Shown piece by piece: positions 50,601-62,684 of a DNA stretch of 64,000 nucleotides. Numbering within the stretch: the first letter of the stretch is position 1; every line of letters begins with the position of its first letter. Source of the stretch: Nomia melanderi (taxonomy: Eukaryota; Arthropoda; Insecta; Hymenoptera; Halictidae); contig NC_135008.1 in assembly GCF_051020985.1 (NCBI RefSeq), positions 7,316,001-7,380,000 on the forward strand, written 5' to 3'. The notes below the pieces were generated by a model. The model had not been told where the DNA came from. It worked only from the letters and a program-made list of their open reading frames with translations, and searched no databases. The position numbers and the translations under genes were made by a program.

Positions 50601-53600
50601 CCCAAGATTATTCTTATCGAACAGTGTACCTGAAGGTTCAACCCACTTGCTCATCAACGTGTACACCCTCTTAGTCTAGATTGTTAATGAATAGCCAATC
50701 AATATTACCGTTCTATTATTACATTAGTCTCAATATTTGCTACACTATTATAATATCATGCTACAACCTGCGTAGATTAATTACTTTGCACAGTTTTATA
50801 TAGTTTCATCATTTTATGTAACGTTTCTATATCCTTACAGAGATTTCCCTTGTTCCCTATAGATTTACGTCTACACGTTAACCACTCAAGCACAATAAGA
50901 AAGGAAAGAATTTAACACTAATATATTTCTCTTTCATGCACAGCAAATGGGTCAATACGTTCGCTACCGGCGCTTATTTCGCTTTGGTCTCCTCAATTAT
51001 ATTTTCTTCAGTCCAATAAATCTAAACAAAATATTTGAAAAATGAAACTGAAACGAGTCATTGGGTTCCTAAATATAACGTGGTTTGTAATTTCTAATAA
51101 CAATTTTCATAGGGTTAACTTCATTTTCATTGTGTAAAATATAGTGTAGGGTATGCGAGAGATTAAAGTGTGAATGAAGAATATTTATAACCAAGTGACA
51201 GGAGTGTAGGGGCATGCGAGAGATCAGGGTGCAAATGAAAAGTGTTTATGACCGAGCGATAGGGATCGGGTGACTGAGGAGAATGTTTAGGACCGAGTGA
51301 CAGAGCTTGAGAGATCGAGCTACGAATGACGAGTGTTTTGGGATCGAACGTTAACCCTTAGCACTCCAGATGGTTTTGTAATCTATCAGCAACTGCAACT
51401 AATTTTTATGGTATCCCTAGCGAAAATGAAAAATGCTATAACATTTCTTAGATCTTTTATTTTCCTTCTTAGTGGAAAATTTGGATGTGTGAAAAATCGA
51501 ATAATCGTAGGGTAGTTTCTTTAAGATTCATTAAAATATCTAATATTATTCCTGGTGTAATATTGGGGCCTACAGAGTTCAAAGGGTTAACGATCTTGTG
51601 TTTGACGAGTATACTCGTCATGGAGAAGTTGTAGGATTTTGTGTCATGACGAGAATACTCGTCATGGTAAAAAGTAGTGACCATTGGCTTTTCACAGAAA
51701 TTACAATTTAAATAGCCAATGGTCACTACCTTTAACCATCACGAGTATACTCGTCATGACACAAAATCCTGCAACTTCTCCATAACGTCAAACACAGTTA
51801 ACTGGTTAAGGACTGCGTGAACGAGAGGGTGGGTGCAAGAGAAAGATAGAATAATTGGGAATGAAATAAGATGCGTGAAGGCAGCAAGGAGGGGCAGTCG
51901 GAGACGAGCGTTGGAGGAGTCAAGGGTATTAATCCTTTGCGAACGAATGTCGACATTTCGGTGAGATGAAGTTTTCATGTTTCGAAGATTAAGTCATAAA
52001 CAAATAATTTAATTACTGAAACACCAAGAGATCAGGACGTAGTTTTTGTTTTTCCTATGACTTAAGTAATTCATATATAATTTAGCTTCATCTGCTGAAT
52101 ATTTTGTATATTTCAAAGAATCTTCGTCCGCAAACGGTTAAAAGTGTATTAAAACCCAGAGAGTATTGCTCATTACACCTCTTCTACACAGCGTACACAT
52201 TGAAAATCCTACGATAGGATTACGGCCGTCACAAATACGTGTCGCTGGCAGCGAACGTAACGAACTAACGAAGAGACCTTCTCCAACTGATGGAAGACGA
52301 GAGGCAATAGGGTACTAACGTCGAAGCAGAGTTTGCCAATGTTGTTCCAGGCGAAGACACGCGGCGTCTCCTCCTCGGCGTATACTCGCACTCCGCGAGC
52401 GCATATCGCGAGGAGTATGCGACCTGGTCCGGCCTCGTTCTTGCTTCTCCTGAGCCGATAGAGGTGAGCGTTGAGCGGCGCCTCCAGCAGCACCGCCTCC
52501 CGGATGTACTGCAGCTCAGCCTCCTCCCTGGACAGGCCCTGGTTGTCCCTGTGCTGGGCCGCGAGCACGGCGAGCACATTCGACTCGAGGCACATCTGTA
52601 CCCGTGCAACACAAGGATCATCGATTACATTTAACCCCTTAACCCCTTGCTACTACGTCGAGTCTCACTCGGCATTTTTAACCGTTCGAGTACCAGAGGT
52701 TTTTAGAAAAACACGGTCGAAAAAAGCCGTGTCGAGAACAGACAAGCAGCGCGACAGCGCTTGATCTATGTTAAACCTTTGTACTCGAGAATATTTTTCG
52801 CAATAAATATTCCTTATTTCCTGAGGAAATATCAATGGTATTATTTACAATTAATATAATGAAATACCTTGCATAAATCGAGCGACGAAACTATTTTATT
52901 TCGATGTTCCATGTGCTGGTAGATTATAGAAAATTTAATATTGAATTTCAAATTTTATAATTTCGTTGAGTTAAATCAGATGACGAATAAAAGGCGTTTC
53001 TCGAGTGCAGAGGGTTGATACTATTATGTACATATGTTAACACGTTCGGCGCCGCGTGGGGCGTACGAGCCCCACGCTGTACTCTCCGTTCAAGCCATTG
53101 GGTATTGTCATTGTAAAATGAAGAATTTATTAAAAATGTATTACGCAGTCAATTATGGGCATCTTAATACTATTGCCGCGGCGTTATTTGATCGTGGGGC
53201 GTATACGTCCCACGCGGCGTGGTAGTCATTTTTTTACTGCGATTTGTTTTAACGTTAAACAATTCGGTTCCCAATCGGCAAGAAACTGTACTGTGAAAGT
53301 TGAAACATTCTGTAATAGTTGTGTTGGATAAACCACATTTATGTTTGCCGTGTTTCAACAAAGTTCACCGTAACATCCCTTCCTGAGATTATATACAAAC
53401 TTGTCACATAAATATAATATTAAATATATTTCAACTGAAATGTTTTATTTGAAACTAATATAGACATCATACAAAAATATTATGTGCGAGGATGCGACTC
53501 GCTCGGTAATGTTCAGCCAGGTATTTGTTAAACTAATTCCTAGAAAAATAAATTTATTGCTTTGTTGTGTTATGCATCTTAAGCTACACACCCTTTCCTT

Positions 53601-56600
53601 GATAGTTATGATTTTTGCATTATTTTAATCATCGTAAGGTATACTCCAGAAACAAGACAATACAATTTCCGGCTCGAACGGAAAGTCTTCAAAAAACGGT
53701 CTGGCACGGAACGTGTAAAGGAACACCAAGTATTCCTGAAGCTTTTCTTTACTTTTATATTCTACTTCGTATTATCTGGTAAAAAAATTGAGCACCGCAG
53801 GAACGATTTCCGCAATTTAATTCGACAGTTAAGGGGTTAATCGCGCGAAGTCGCGTCGCGTTGCCTCAACTGTAAACTTCTCCTTAACGGGCTCCGCTTA
53901 TGCAACACGCTGCGGACTGTCCCTAGCTACCGGCGGAACTTTACGATCAAAGCAGCACCACCAACGGGAATAGGTCTACATTCCGCGGGACTGAATATCT
54001 CGGGACACCGAGGCGACAACCGTGATTTACAGTCTATAGGGAGGATATCCGGGCGCAGGATTTTTGCGTTCAACAGACTGCTCGAACCGATCGCGTGGCC
54101 GGTCCCTGGTACTGCTAGATCACTCGATGACTAGACTGAAGGGTTCCGACCGATCAAAGTCTCCACCTTTTCACATTCAGCTTCCTGTTGGTTTTATTTC
54201 CTAATTCTTGGCACTTTCGCTAATTTACTACTCGTCAGTACGGTTATACGTAACCAATGATAACTATAAAACTGTAAATTGAAAGGACATCGAGTCATCT
54301 GCCAGTACGCATTGCAGCGACCGTGCTTTCGTTCCAGCGCAGAATACGTTTTTCCATTGTTACATGAAAAGATTCTAAACTCGACCGCTATATTTCTCGA
54401 TTCCTAAGCAGGCAATAAGAAAATAAAAATGAAGAATCGAAAGGAGAACACATAAATAAACTGAACTTCTTTCACTCGCAGTGTAACGGAGAAACGCGAT
54501 CGCGCCGTTTTCCAGTAATTCATTTCATTCGTTAAAGTACCACGCTTCGATAGGGAGGACGTTTTTCTTTTCCCGTTTGATTAACGATTGAATGAGTCTA
54601 TCCGGTTATCGTGATGCCAGGTACCGAGGGAACGTATGGTTTCCTTGTAGTTTTTAAATATTAGATGTTTCTCAACGTTTCGCCCGCACGGGTCGGCCAT
54701 GATCGATAGACTGGCGTCACGCGAACGTGATTTATCCGGAACAAGATCGAAGGAGAATACTTAAACACTGCGCCCCGATGAACTGATATGCAACGGAACG
54801 TAATCTCCCAAGCGCCACCTTCCCACGATAAGTTTTATCTCTCTCGATCATTACTACCGTCTTATCGCGTCAATCGTTGATCGCTTCTCAAGCTTGGATT
54901 CAGCGAGAAGTTGGCCGAAAAATAAAGCTCGATTCATTAATAATTCAGATACACATTAACCCTTAACTCCTTGCCCTATCGTGTCAGACTCGCGGTGAAG
55001 ATTTCAAACAGAATTTGACAGACATAAATATTATTCAGTTTGTTCGAGGGCAAATTGCATAATATTCCTCTGTTATCAATGATTATACCTTAGAGCGTTG
55101 ACATAGACTAAAACTGGAGTTTTAGTTTCAATAAATCATCAATAACGAAGATCGATCCCAGTTCAGGAAGAAATCATAGGGCAAGGGGTTAATTTAACTC
55201 AAATTATTCCTCAACCCCCTATTCTTGTTTCGCCGCTACGTTATCTTTGTCTCCTTTTTTCTATACTTCCGCGTGACAATAGTGTATCTTATCTTATCGC
55301 AGGCTCTTGTCAATGAATGAATAGAAGAATAGATAGAGAAGTACACTTAGATGGGTACAAATCCGTTTGCCGGATATCCCCGACGGTGGTCGCCATTTAT
55401 GACGTGCGTAAAGGCCCCCGTACACGTTCAAACTTGCAGGCATCGCGACAACCGATGGGTTTGAGTCTTACAAAGCTTCACGATAGGTGTTGCACGCGAA
55501 GAAAAAGTGGAAAAGACTGAAACCCATCGCACGTCGCGACGCCTGCACCGCCGCGTGTTTCAGCGTGCACGGGGTCCTTTACACTGGCGCGGTCATAGTG
55601 TTCGGTATTAAATTAAGGACTTACGTGAGGCGGAAGGTAATCCGTGGGTTTGCAATATCCGACAGATCCTGCGTGTGGCCTGTGCCGTTCCTCGGAGTAG
55701 TCCCCGAGATCGGCTTGTAGGGCAAGGCCCGCGAGCGTGAGCAGAGGCGTAACGATCGACGGTTCGTGCAGGGGATGGTGCGGGTGGAGGCTCTCCACCC
55801 CGCCGCCATGCCGGACGACATTGTCCCGGAGCTGCAGGTAATAGTGGTGACGCGTCGTCTCATCGCTGAAACAATCGGGACCGTTACATCGTCTCGTTCT
55901 CTCGATTCATCGCAAGCGACGCTGTCTTTCCCCGCGAGAGGAAATCTTCCGTGCTTTTTTATTTTCGTACGGCCGCCACGTTAGGTCTCGCGTGTTCCAG
56001 TCCACAAATATTCAAGGAGAAAGGAATGCTGGAGATTCCTGACACGCGAGGAAAAGTGTCTATCGAACGTGTTAACCAGGCGTCGTTCGATCTTCAATGA
56101 AACGAAAGATCGATCGGTTCTTAACGCTGGAACTACCGAGCAGTTAAACTGATTTTACGAGATTCCTCTATAGAAACTTCGAGAGTGTATCTATTGGGAC
56201 TTTAATTGGCTTAGAATTCAGTTCCCGCGTTGCTGAATCGATTTCCTTAATGATTTCTCAGAGGAACGTCTGGTTTTTGAATAAATCTACTCGTCCGGTA
56301 GCTTTAGTGTTAATGAACATTTTTATGGACATTTTGATTCGTGGAGCTTTTCTAATCAATATCGCAGTAAAAGAAGATAGGGGGATTTGGAATGGGTATA
56401 GAGTCCATTGTTCGAGAATTAATTGCAATCATTGTTTAGCGTCCTTTGAACGGAAAGTCGTGGTTTGTTCGCCACGCTTTGAATGTCTCTTTTTTCTAGA
56501 ATACGCGGAAGGATAGCTTCGGGTGCTTGCCGAAGAGGAATTAGGTATATTGGAAAGAGACGAACGCAAGAGGAGGTCACGAGCACACCGGAGATGACTT

Positions 56601-59600
56601 ACGGAGTAACAGATTTCAGTGAGCCGAGCGTGCTCCGATGGGCCCCGCTTCGAAAGGCGCACTGTCATGCAACTTACGCGTAATGATATACGCGTACCTG
56701 TCGAGGCCACGGGAATTTGAAAAAGTCACGTTTGCTACAGTTCGCGTAACGCACCGCGCATAGTGATGGAAACCAGCCCCATAAATCTACGGAACAACAC
56801 GCGGGGATTACGAAAGCACGCGCCGGGAACGGATTCCTGCGTGCTCCGAGCTTCATCGTGCGGGTTTATTTGGAAATATTCAAATACTCGTCCAAATGAA
56901 ACAGATTTCCTTTAAAATTTTAACGAACGCGTGTTCACTGAAATTACGTTTACCGTCAAACTGTTCAATGGAACGATTCCACGTATATTATTCGTCGTTC
57001 GCTAACACTGAGATCGATACGCTTGTAAAAACGGTCTCATTTATTTATTCGCGCTCGGTGTTCCTCTATTCAAAATTTTACTTACAAAGACTACCTTCGG
57101 AAGACTTAATTAACCCTTTTCGGACGCAGGTTCTTTAACCCTTTGCGGACGAAGATTCTTCAAAACATACAAACCTTCAACATATGAAGCTGAATTATAT
57201 ATCGATTGCTTAATTAATAGAAAGAAAGACTAAACTACGTGGTGATCTCTTACTATTCGACTAATTAGATCATTTTTCCACGATTTCCACGAAATCTGAA
57301 CATTTCACCTCACCGAAATGCCGACATCCGTCCGCAAAGGGTTAAAGTATACAAAACCTACGGATTCTGCCAAGTTACACTTCGAATGGTTAAATAATAG
57401 AGTAATAATAGAAATAATAGTATTTCAAAAATGAAAATTTGATGTCGGCAAAATGTTGACGTTCGTCCGCAAAGGGTTAAATTGAAACTTTCATTACAAG
57501 AACCACTTTTCTACGTTTACATCCCCGATTTCTGACCTCTCGTAGCCCAAATTTTATTACGCCTCACAGCGCGTTCCATTTACTTCATCGATGAACTGCG
57601 ATTCCATCAACGTCGTTCGATTGAAAATATTAACGAAAAATACTGTGGGGTTTTTCCAGATGAGCAAAAGTTAGAATGAGTCAGAGCGGATGCTGTAAAT
57701 CACTGAACGGATGAGGACGTACGCCTGCAGAACGGTTTGGAAAAACGTGTAGCGTGAATGAAGAGCGTTTGGGACAGAGTGGACGTTTCCGGGTGACCTG
57801 GGTCGAGTGCCTAGGAATTTTGCGTGGTTAAGGGTAACGAATAAGTGAGTGAGTGAGCGACCGAGTGTAAAAAGGGATGGAAGAAAAGGGAAAGACAACG
57901 AGGACGGAGGACAGAGAAAACGCGGGACAGTTGGCGAGTAACCCCGAGCGAGTGAGCGAGCGGTGTGTTTTCTTTTTTAGCGAGTCAGCGAGTTATATCG
58001 AAATACAGTGTTCTTCAAATTTTTGTTATTGTTACCAAGTGAGTGTATCTTTTCTTTTTTTATTCCCTACCACGGCAACACGTGGGATTTTTAACCCTTT
58101 GCACTTGAGGGGCGCCTTACAGTCTGACTCGACACAGCAAACTTACAAAATTTTCAATTCAATATCAAACCTTGTGTAACGTATCAACGCATAAAACATC
58201 AAAGTAAAATAGTTCTGTCTCTTAATTTATAGAAGACCATCAATTGTGTTAGTTGCGAGAAATATCGGTAGTATTCAGTCAGAAAGTAAGGAATATTTTT
58301 AATGAAGAATATTGTCGAGTGCAAAGGGTTAATAAATAAATCCTACAATACCTTTCGAATCGCGCGAGGATCGTTCAGCGAACGGTACTCGCGACGCGGG
58401 CCGTTGTTCGATTTGATTTTATTACTTCGACCGTGATCGGCGAAATATCCGCGTCAAAACGGAAGCAGGGAAATGAGGCGTTCGACGACGGATCGAGGCG
58501 AGGCGTTCTGCGGTTGGCCAGCCGCGGGTTCTTTCACGAATTAAACCCTCGTCGACGTGGACGTGCGGCGAATGCGGCGGGCCAGCCGGCCAGGCCCGAT
58601 GTAAATCACGGGTTTCGGGTGGAAATCAGAAAGCAACTACGGATCAGTATAATTACCGGGACGAGTGCTTTCATTTAATGCGCACGGTCTATCTATCACG
58701 CGCCACGTAATAATTTATAATTACAAGAGTAGGTAGCACTTAGCTACCGGACAGGAGTCGAGAATTTCGTTTCGTTCGAAGGTAGATGATCCACCCATCG
58801 CTTGTCCCTCGCCTCGCCCGTCACCTCTCTCGGATATCTCCCTGCTGGCCGACCGTTCGAATCGTCTCTCCCTTTTGCCGTCAATTTCATCGGTGTCTCC
58901 CGTGCACGCAACCTTATCGCGTGTTCTTAACCTTTTAACACTAAACCGTCGAGCAGTCGGATCGACTTATTTGTGATTCCTCATAGAAATTACGGGAATA
59001 CGGGATTTAAACGAATTTTATCGGCACCGCGCGTATCATTGAATTTACCGGAGTAGTTCTTAAGTATCTTTACGGTTCTAATAATTGTACAGATGAAAAT
59101 TGAAATGGGTCGTAAACCTTGTACAATGATGCGCTTTAATATTCCACGGTTTTGCAACGTTACGGTGTAATGAAACGCAGGCGTTATTTATTGAACACGA
59201 AGGTTTTGAGAAATATTTATCAGTTTATGTAGAAAGTTTGAATGTCTGTAATGAATTCAGTTTGTCATTTGTAGCGTTATATTGGAGATGTTAAGAGTGA
59301 ATGTTGTGAACAGCTCTAGGAAAAATTGAAACGCGAGGTTATTGAAGTGTAATCGAACGTTGTTTATTCTGAACTGAGTAGGCTGAAGGTCCGGATGACT
59401 GTGCAGAAATATCATTGCGTTCGGTAATTCTTGCAATTATGCAGATCAAGAAATTCTTTTGAATTCTCGCTAGAAAATTGAGAAATTCCGTGATTGCAAC
59501 GCGACTAGGAGGAAAAGTCGAGATCGAACGAGCTCCTCTGGTTCGGCGATTTGATATTCGAATGCGGAACGCTAATTACCCCGATTAATTGTGCAATCCA

Positions 59601-60440
59601 TTTGGCCGGCCGTCCGATGGCCGGTCCGTCCTCGGTTAATTTAGTTTCCCGCCGCGGAGCCAGCCTCTTTCCGAGCGAATAATTTGTCAATTTGTCAGTC
59701 GCCGGGACCGGGACGGCTACCGGAGTTTTTTGCCCGTTCTCCCGCGAGACTCGATCGCGAATTTCCTTCGATTCTATCGTACGTTCGCTCGTACTTAAGC
59801 TTCGCGCGTGATTCATTTCTGCATCACCACCGGAATTCTTTTATGCGAACGGAATGAAGAAATTACTCGTAAGATGGCAGGTTGTTGATAATTCGGGTAA
59901 ATACATATACTATTAGACTATAGATATTTATATAAATTCGAACTTCTAGTAACGTAATTAGTAAAATTCAATTACGATGAATAATGATTTCTCTAAGAAA
60001 GATTATAGAAGCCACTGTACTTCGGAGATTTTTCATATTCATTCGCATGCAAATGCAGATAAATTTGCAGTCTATGAATTCATCATTAATCGAGGCAGTA
60101 AAATTATCGAAAAATGCGAAGGAACAAGTAGACTGGACTGACATAATATCGGATTGCGCACTGAGAGAATAATACCGATTTTCGATTGGGTACGCATAAG
60201 ATCAGTTTTGATTAATGGTTGACCGTTGCGTGTCGTGCACGGAAGTATAATAAACCTGACCCTGTTACATCACGATTTCTTAAGGAAAACGGTAACCCGG
60301 TACACTCGGAGATTATCGTTGCAAACGTCAAGTGAAAAATCCAGAACGGTGAGTGCTCACCTTAAGAGCAACGGCGTGTCCACGTAGTATCGAACGCGAA
60401 AGTAGAGGACGAAGGCCGGACGTCCGCTGCTGTCTAAGCC
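44668..60440 (-). CDS. ex: Expanded: FERM-domain Hippo pathway regulator, 5' exon(s) outside window
   Basis: Expanded is an apical junction scaffold that activates Hippo signalling and binds the co-activator Yorkie. Eight minus-strand exons, in order: 60361-60440, 55625-55865, 52320-52595, 50359-50524, 49202-49510, 47608-47886, 45340-47186, 44668-45150. They join in phase to about 1226 residues. The FERM F2 lobe begins FRVRYYVDTPLLL and continues HHYYLQLRDNV. The F3 lobe has ICARGVRVYAEEE and KLLLGLCRDTHQFSMAIAP. Next comes TSGIVS, matching the Slimb degron known in fly Expanded. Seven PPxY motifs (six PPPY, one PPTY) follow in the large exon. Conserved late segments are SDVDYVMFPL, TRSDENIL and LDIRTLREKSRNLDLPL. 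FERM F1 and the start codon are not in the window. Introns hold many MITEs. Identification rests on motif recall and should be confirmed by alignment. Confidence 0.92.
47221..47502. mobile_element. Inverted-repeat element, copy 1, in an ex intron
   Basis: Starts GGTACACAGCGGAGCTGCG and ends GCTGTAAACGTACC. Its AGCGGAGCTGC subterminal repeat occurs twice. The termini are not TTAA-type. The left end lies only about 35 bp from the acceptor of the large proline-rich exon. Confidence 0.62.
48113..48300. mobile_element. Family A MITE fragment
   Basis: Left TTAACCCTTTGCACTTCAAG is clear. No matching right terminus was seen. Confidence 0.5.
48529..48845. mobile_element. Inverted-repeat element, copy 2, in an ex intron
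   Basis: Starts GGGTACGTTCACAGCGAAG and ends CTCTGCCGTAAACGTACCC, giving a 12-bp or longer terminal inverted repeat. Internal TAGTGGAGCTGCTGAA matches copy 1. Confidence 0.7.
49696..50102. mobile_element. Two consecutive family B copies
   Basis: The first runs from TTGACACGTTGAATGC to GGCATTCAACGTGTTAA at 49901. A second, lacking a clear left end, closes with GGTCACCGGTGACC and GCATTCAACGTGTTAA at 50102. The shared interior includes TTGAATTGCATTATTA-like sequence. Confidence 0.7.
51150..51350. repeat. Degenerate minisatellite, about 60-bp unit
   Basis: Three to four imperfect units, each with a version of GCGAGAGATCAGGGTGCAAA and GTTTATGACCGAGCGA. A similar sequence occurs near 57740-57860. 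Confidence 0.55.
51351..51590. mobile_element. TTAA-flanked MITE, family D
   Basis: Left TTAACCCTTAGCACTCCAGA, right AGAGTTCAAAGGGTTAA. Its right TTAA is shared with the hairpin element. Confidence 0.8.
51587..51801. mobile_element. Long-hairpin TTAA-flanked element
   Basis: Almost the whole element is one inverted repeat. The left arm reads GTGTTTGACGAGTATACTCG and TTGTAGGATTTTGTGTCATG. The right arm returns the complement, including CATGACACAAAATCCTGCAA and CGTCAAACACAG. The short loop holds ACAGAAATTACAATTTAAAT. Arms are about 85 bp with few mismatches. Confidence 0.85.
51929..52141. mobile_element. TTAA-flanked MITE, family H
   Basis: Left TTAATCCTTTGCGAACGAAT followed by GTCGACATTTCGGTGAGATG, right TTCGTCCGCAAACGGTTAA. 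Its right end is 179 bp downstream of an ex exon end. Confidence 0.75.
52771..53018. mobile_element. Family A MITE in an ex intron
   Basis: Left TTAAACCTTTGTACTCGAGA, right CTCGAGTGCAGAGGGTTGA. Confidence 0.72.
53037..53717. mobile_element. Larger TTAA-type element with GC-rich palindromes
   Basis: Left TTAACACGTTCGGCGCCGCG, right GGCACGGAACGTGTAAA. Near the left are GTGGGGCGTACGAGCCCCAC and GTGGGGCGTATACGTCCCAC. About 680 bp, with no open reading frame of note. Confidence 0.6.
54963..55192. mobile_element. TTAA-flanked MITE, family F
   Basis: Left TTAACTCCTTGCCCTATCGT, right CATAGGGCAAGGGGTTAA. It lies in an ex intron. Confidence 0.82.
55408..55582. mobile_element. Foldback element in an ex intron
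   Basis: GTAAAGGCCCCCGTACACG at the left returns as CGTGCACGGGGTCCTTTAC at the right. The arms extend about 60 bp (AACCGATGGGTTTGAGTC against GACTGAAACCCATCGCA). No target duplication is evident, so the class is unknown. Confidence 0.75.
56121..56313. mobile_element. TTAA-flanked MITE, family E
   Basis: Left TTAACGCTGGAACTACCGAG, right GTCCGGTAGCTTTAGTGTTAA over the last 21 bp. It lies in the large ex intron. Confidence 0.75.
57135..57480. mobile_element. Family H element and an adjoining right-half copy
   Basis: Left TTAACCCTTTGCGGACGAAG, right CGTCCGCAAAGGGTTAA at 57345. A second right end, GACGTTCGTCCGCAAAGGG, closes at 57480. The layout resembles the tandem right halves at 40608. Confidence 0.75.
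58091..58332. mobile_element. TTAA-flanked MITE, family A
   Basis: Left TTAACCCTTTGCACTTGAGG, right GTCGAGTGCAAAGGGTTAA. 242 bp, in the large ex intron. Confidence 0.85.
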
Positions 60441-61309
60441 CTGAAAGTTACAAGATAATCACAGATTAATTAACGCAATTAATAATCGATAGGAGAAGAT
60501 TAATAACGTATTTGGATCATGTCATAGGTCGAAACGAAAGGAACTCGCGTTCCATTGAACTTTCGTTCAATTCGAATTCTGCTTTGAGCAGTTGAAGCTT
60601 ACAATTGATTAGTAACTGAATTTATTACAAAATTATCGATAATTTCAATTCGAGAAAGATAATTTGAGGACTTTTACGAGATTCGACAAATGACAATTAC
60701 GAATAATATTCGAGTGCATCGCGTTCCATGAGTCCCGCAGTGGCGAACGAGCGCTTCAACGACCTATTTGCGTCTATTAGCGACGTCTACGGTAGCGATA
60801 ACAATGATTTGCCATGATAATCGAAATGTTTCGTGAACTACAATAAGTAACGCGACTCGATCGGTCTCATTATTCTCGTCGAATCGATAATACTCGACGT
60901 CGCTATTGTGGCGGGTGTGCAAACACGACTATGGTTGTTCGAACACGGTTCTTCAAAACACTGTCGGCGAATTGAAATCAAAGCGTCGGCTTTCTTTCTC
61001 ATTTAAATTTACAATGAAAATTCAGGGAAGAGTATCGTAGTTCAACGTGTGGACAACGATAGGTTTTCAAAACTTATTTTCTTAACGCGATGCCACCCCG
61101 TGAATCACGATTTGAGAAATACTCCGATCGATAGCACGATGCTTCGTTTGTAATTCATTCTTCACGTCGTGACGTCAGACGTATATCGTATAAAATGTAT
61201 TTTCGACATAGAACGAATGCTTGTCGAATATATCAGAAGTAACTTCATTGGCAAACTATTTTATGATAAGTGATAGAAGCAATTAGCGTAATAGCTGCAG
61301 AAGTAAATC

Positions 61310-61599
61310 TTAACACATTGAGCGCGATAATGCAGGATCTTTAGTCTATCGTTTAATTGCTAGCCCTACATTAATGTAACATTTTATATTAATATGATAT
61401 GTAATATCATATGTATGTTTTATATTAATAATATATGATACGTACAACACAAATCCAAAGTAAAATTACAAAATCGAATTCCTTATTCTCTTTTGTAAAT
61501 TAGAAATTTCGGTTTGATTGATGTTCAGAAATGTATCAATATAATCACCGACGCTTGAGTTTCTAGTAGCTGAAATTTAGCCGGCGTACAATGTGTTTA
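61310..61599. mobile_element. Family C MITE
   Basis: Left TTAACACATTGAGCGCG, right GCCGGCGTACAATGTGTTTA. The interior resembles the copy at 6682 in reverse (AATCCAAAGTAAAATTACAA). Confidence 0.7.
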
Positions 61600-62461
61600 G
61601 CACGAAGATGGTAACATAATCGCACTACTAACCGGAAGTTTCAATAACGGAAACGATCTTAAAATACTTAAAATGAAAATCTGACTTACGATCTTCGGCT
61701 TATGAATCTTTCACGCGTCAAGCACGTATTGGTTGTATCAGACACATGTAAGATATACATTGAATATATAAATACAACGTACATGTACATAAACCAGTTA
61801 TCTCAAGTATAAATCTAAATCAGTAATCTACATAGTACGCATCCAATAAATTTTCGAGTGTCGGTATTTCAGTCGTCGATTACAGGAATGCAGACCCGAT
61901 CGATCGGTTTTCATCTTTTCTCGTCTCATCCGCGATACTAACTTCCTATTCGTCGATATCGTTGCAACCAGTCGAAACTATAAACATTGTACGATCCCTA
62001 AAGGCATCGGAATCATCTCCCAACGACGCGCATCAACTAAATCGCAACGTAGTTCGGGCAGAACGAGAAGGCGAAGGCGCAGGCGACTTCTTTTCATTCA
62101 CGGATTGAATATCTCCGGTATTTTAAGGCGAACCCTTGCGGATAAAAAAGGATTAACGATTCGTCCGTGCCGCGGAGCCAGGTGTATAAATCATCGCGAG
62201 GTTTGGATCAGCTCTCTGTCCCGGAGCGATCCACGGAACGGCCGACTTCGGCGGCCAAGCTACCGCGACGAAAGAAAAACCCGCAAACGTGGGCGAAACC
62301 ACCAAACCGTGAATACGCCCATGCGCGTTCCGGCCCACGCGCCCTCAAGCACGGTAGCTACACGCGTTCCATCGAGAATCGGGACTAAATCCTCGTGGAT
62401 CTCTCTTTCTTCCTCTTTCTTCCTCTTTCTTCCTCTGTCTTGTTCTCTCGCTCATTCTTTA

Positions 62462-62465
<4 letters not shown>

Positions 62466-62521
<56 letters not shown>

Positions 62522-62530
62522 TCTCTCTCT

Positions 62531-62617
<87 letters not shown>

Positions 62618-62631
62618 TCTCTCTCTTTCGT

Positions 62632-62681
<50 letters not shown>
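62466..62681. repeat. Long CT/GA microsatellite
   Basis: About 215 bp of nearly pure CT repeat broken by two TTCCTCTCTCTCTTTCGTTC units. Open reading frames across it are artefacts of the dinucleotide repeat. Confidence 0.97.

Positions 62682-62684
<3 letters not shown>

Noticed and set aside
50162..50674. 170-codon plus-strand open frame
   Set aside because: It lies over the FERM F3 exon of expanded on the opposite strand and into intron, with no domain.
1143..58332. Recurrent repeats as a CRISPR array or riboswitch-like series
   Set aside because: Spacing is irregular, ends are inverted repeats with TTAA, and the gene structure is eukaryotic.
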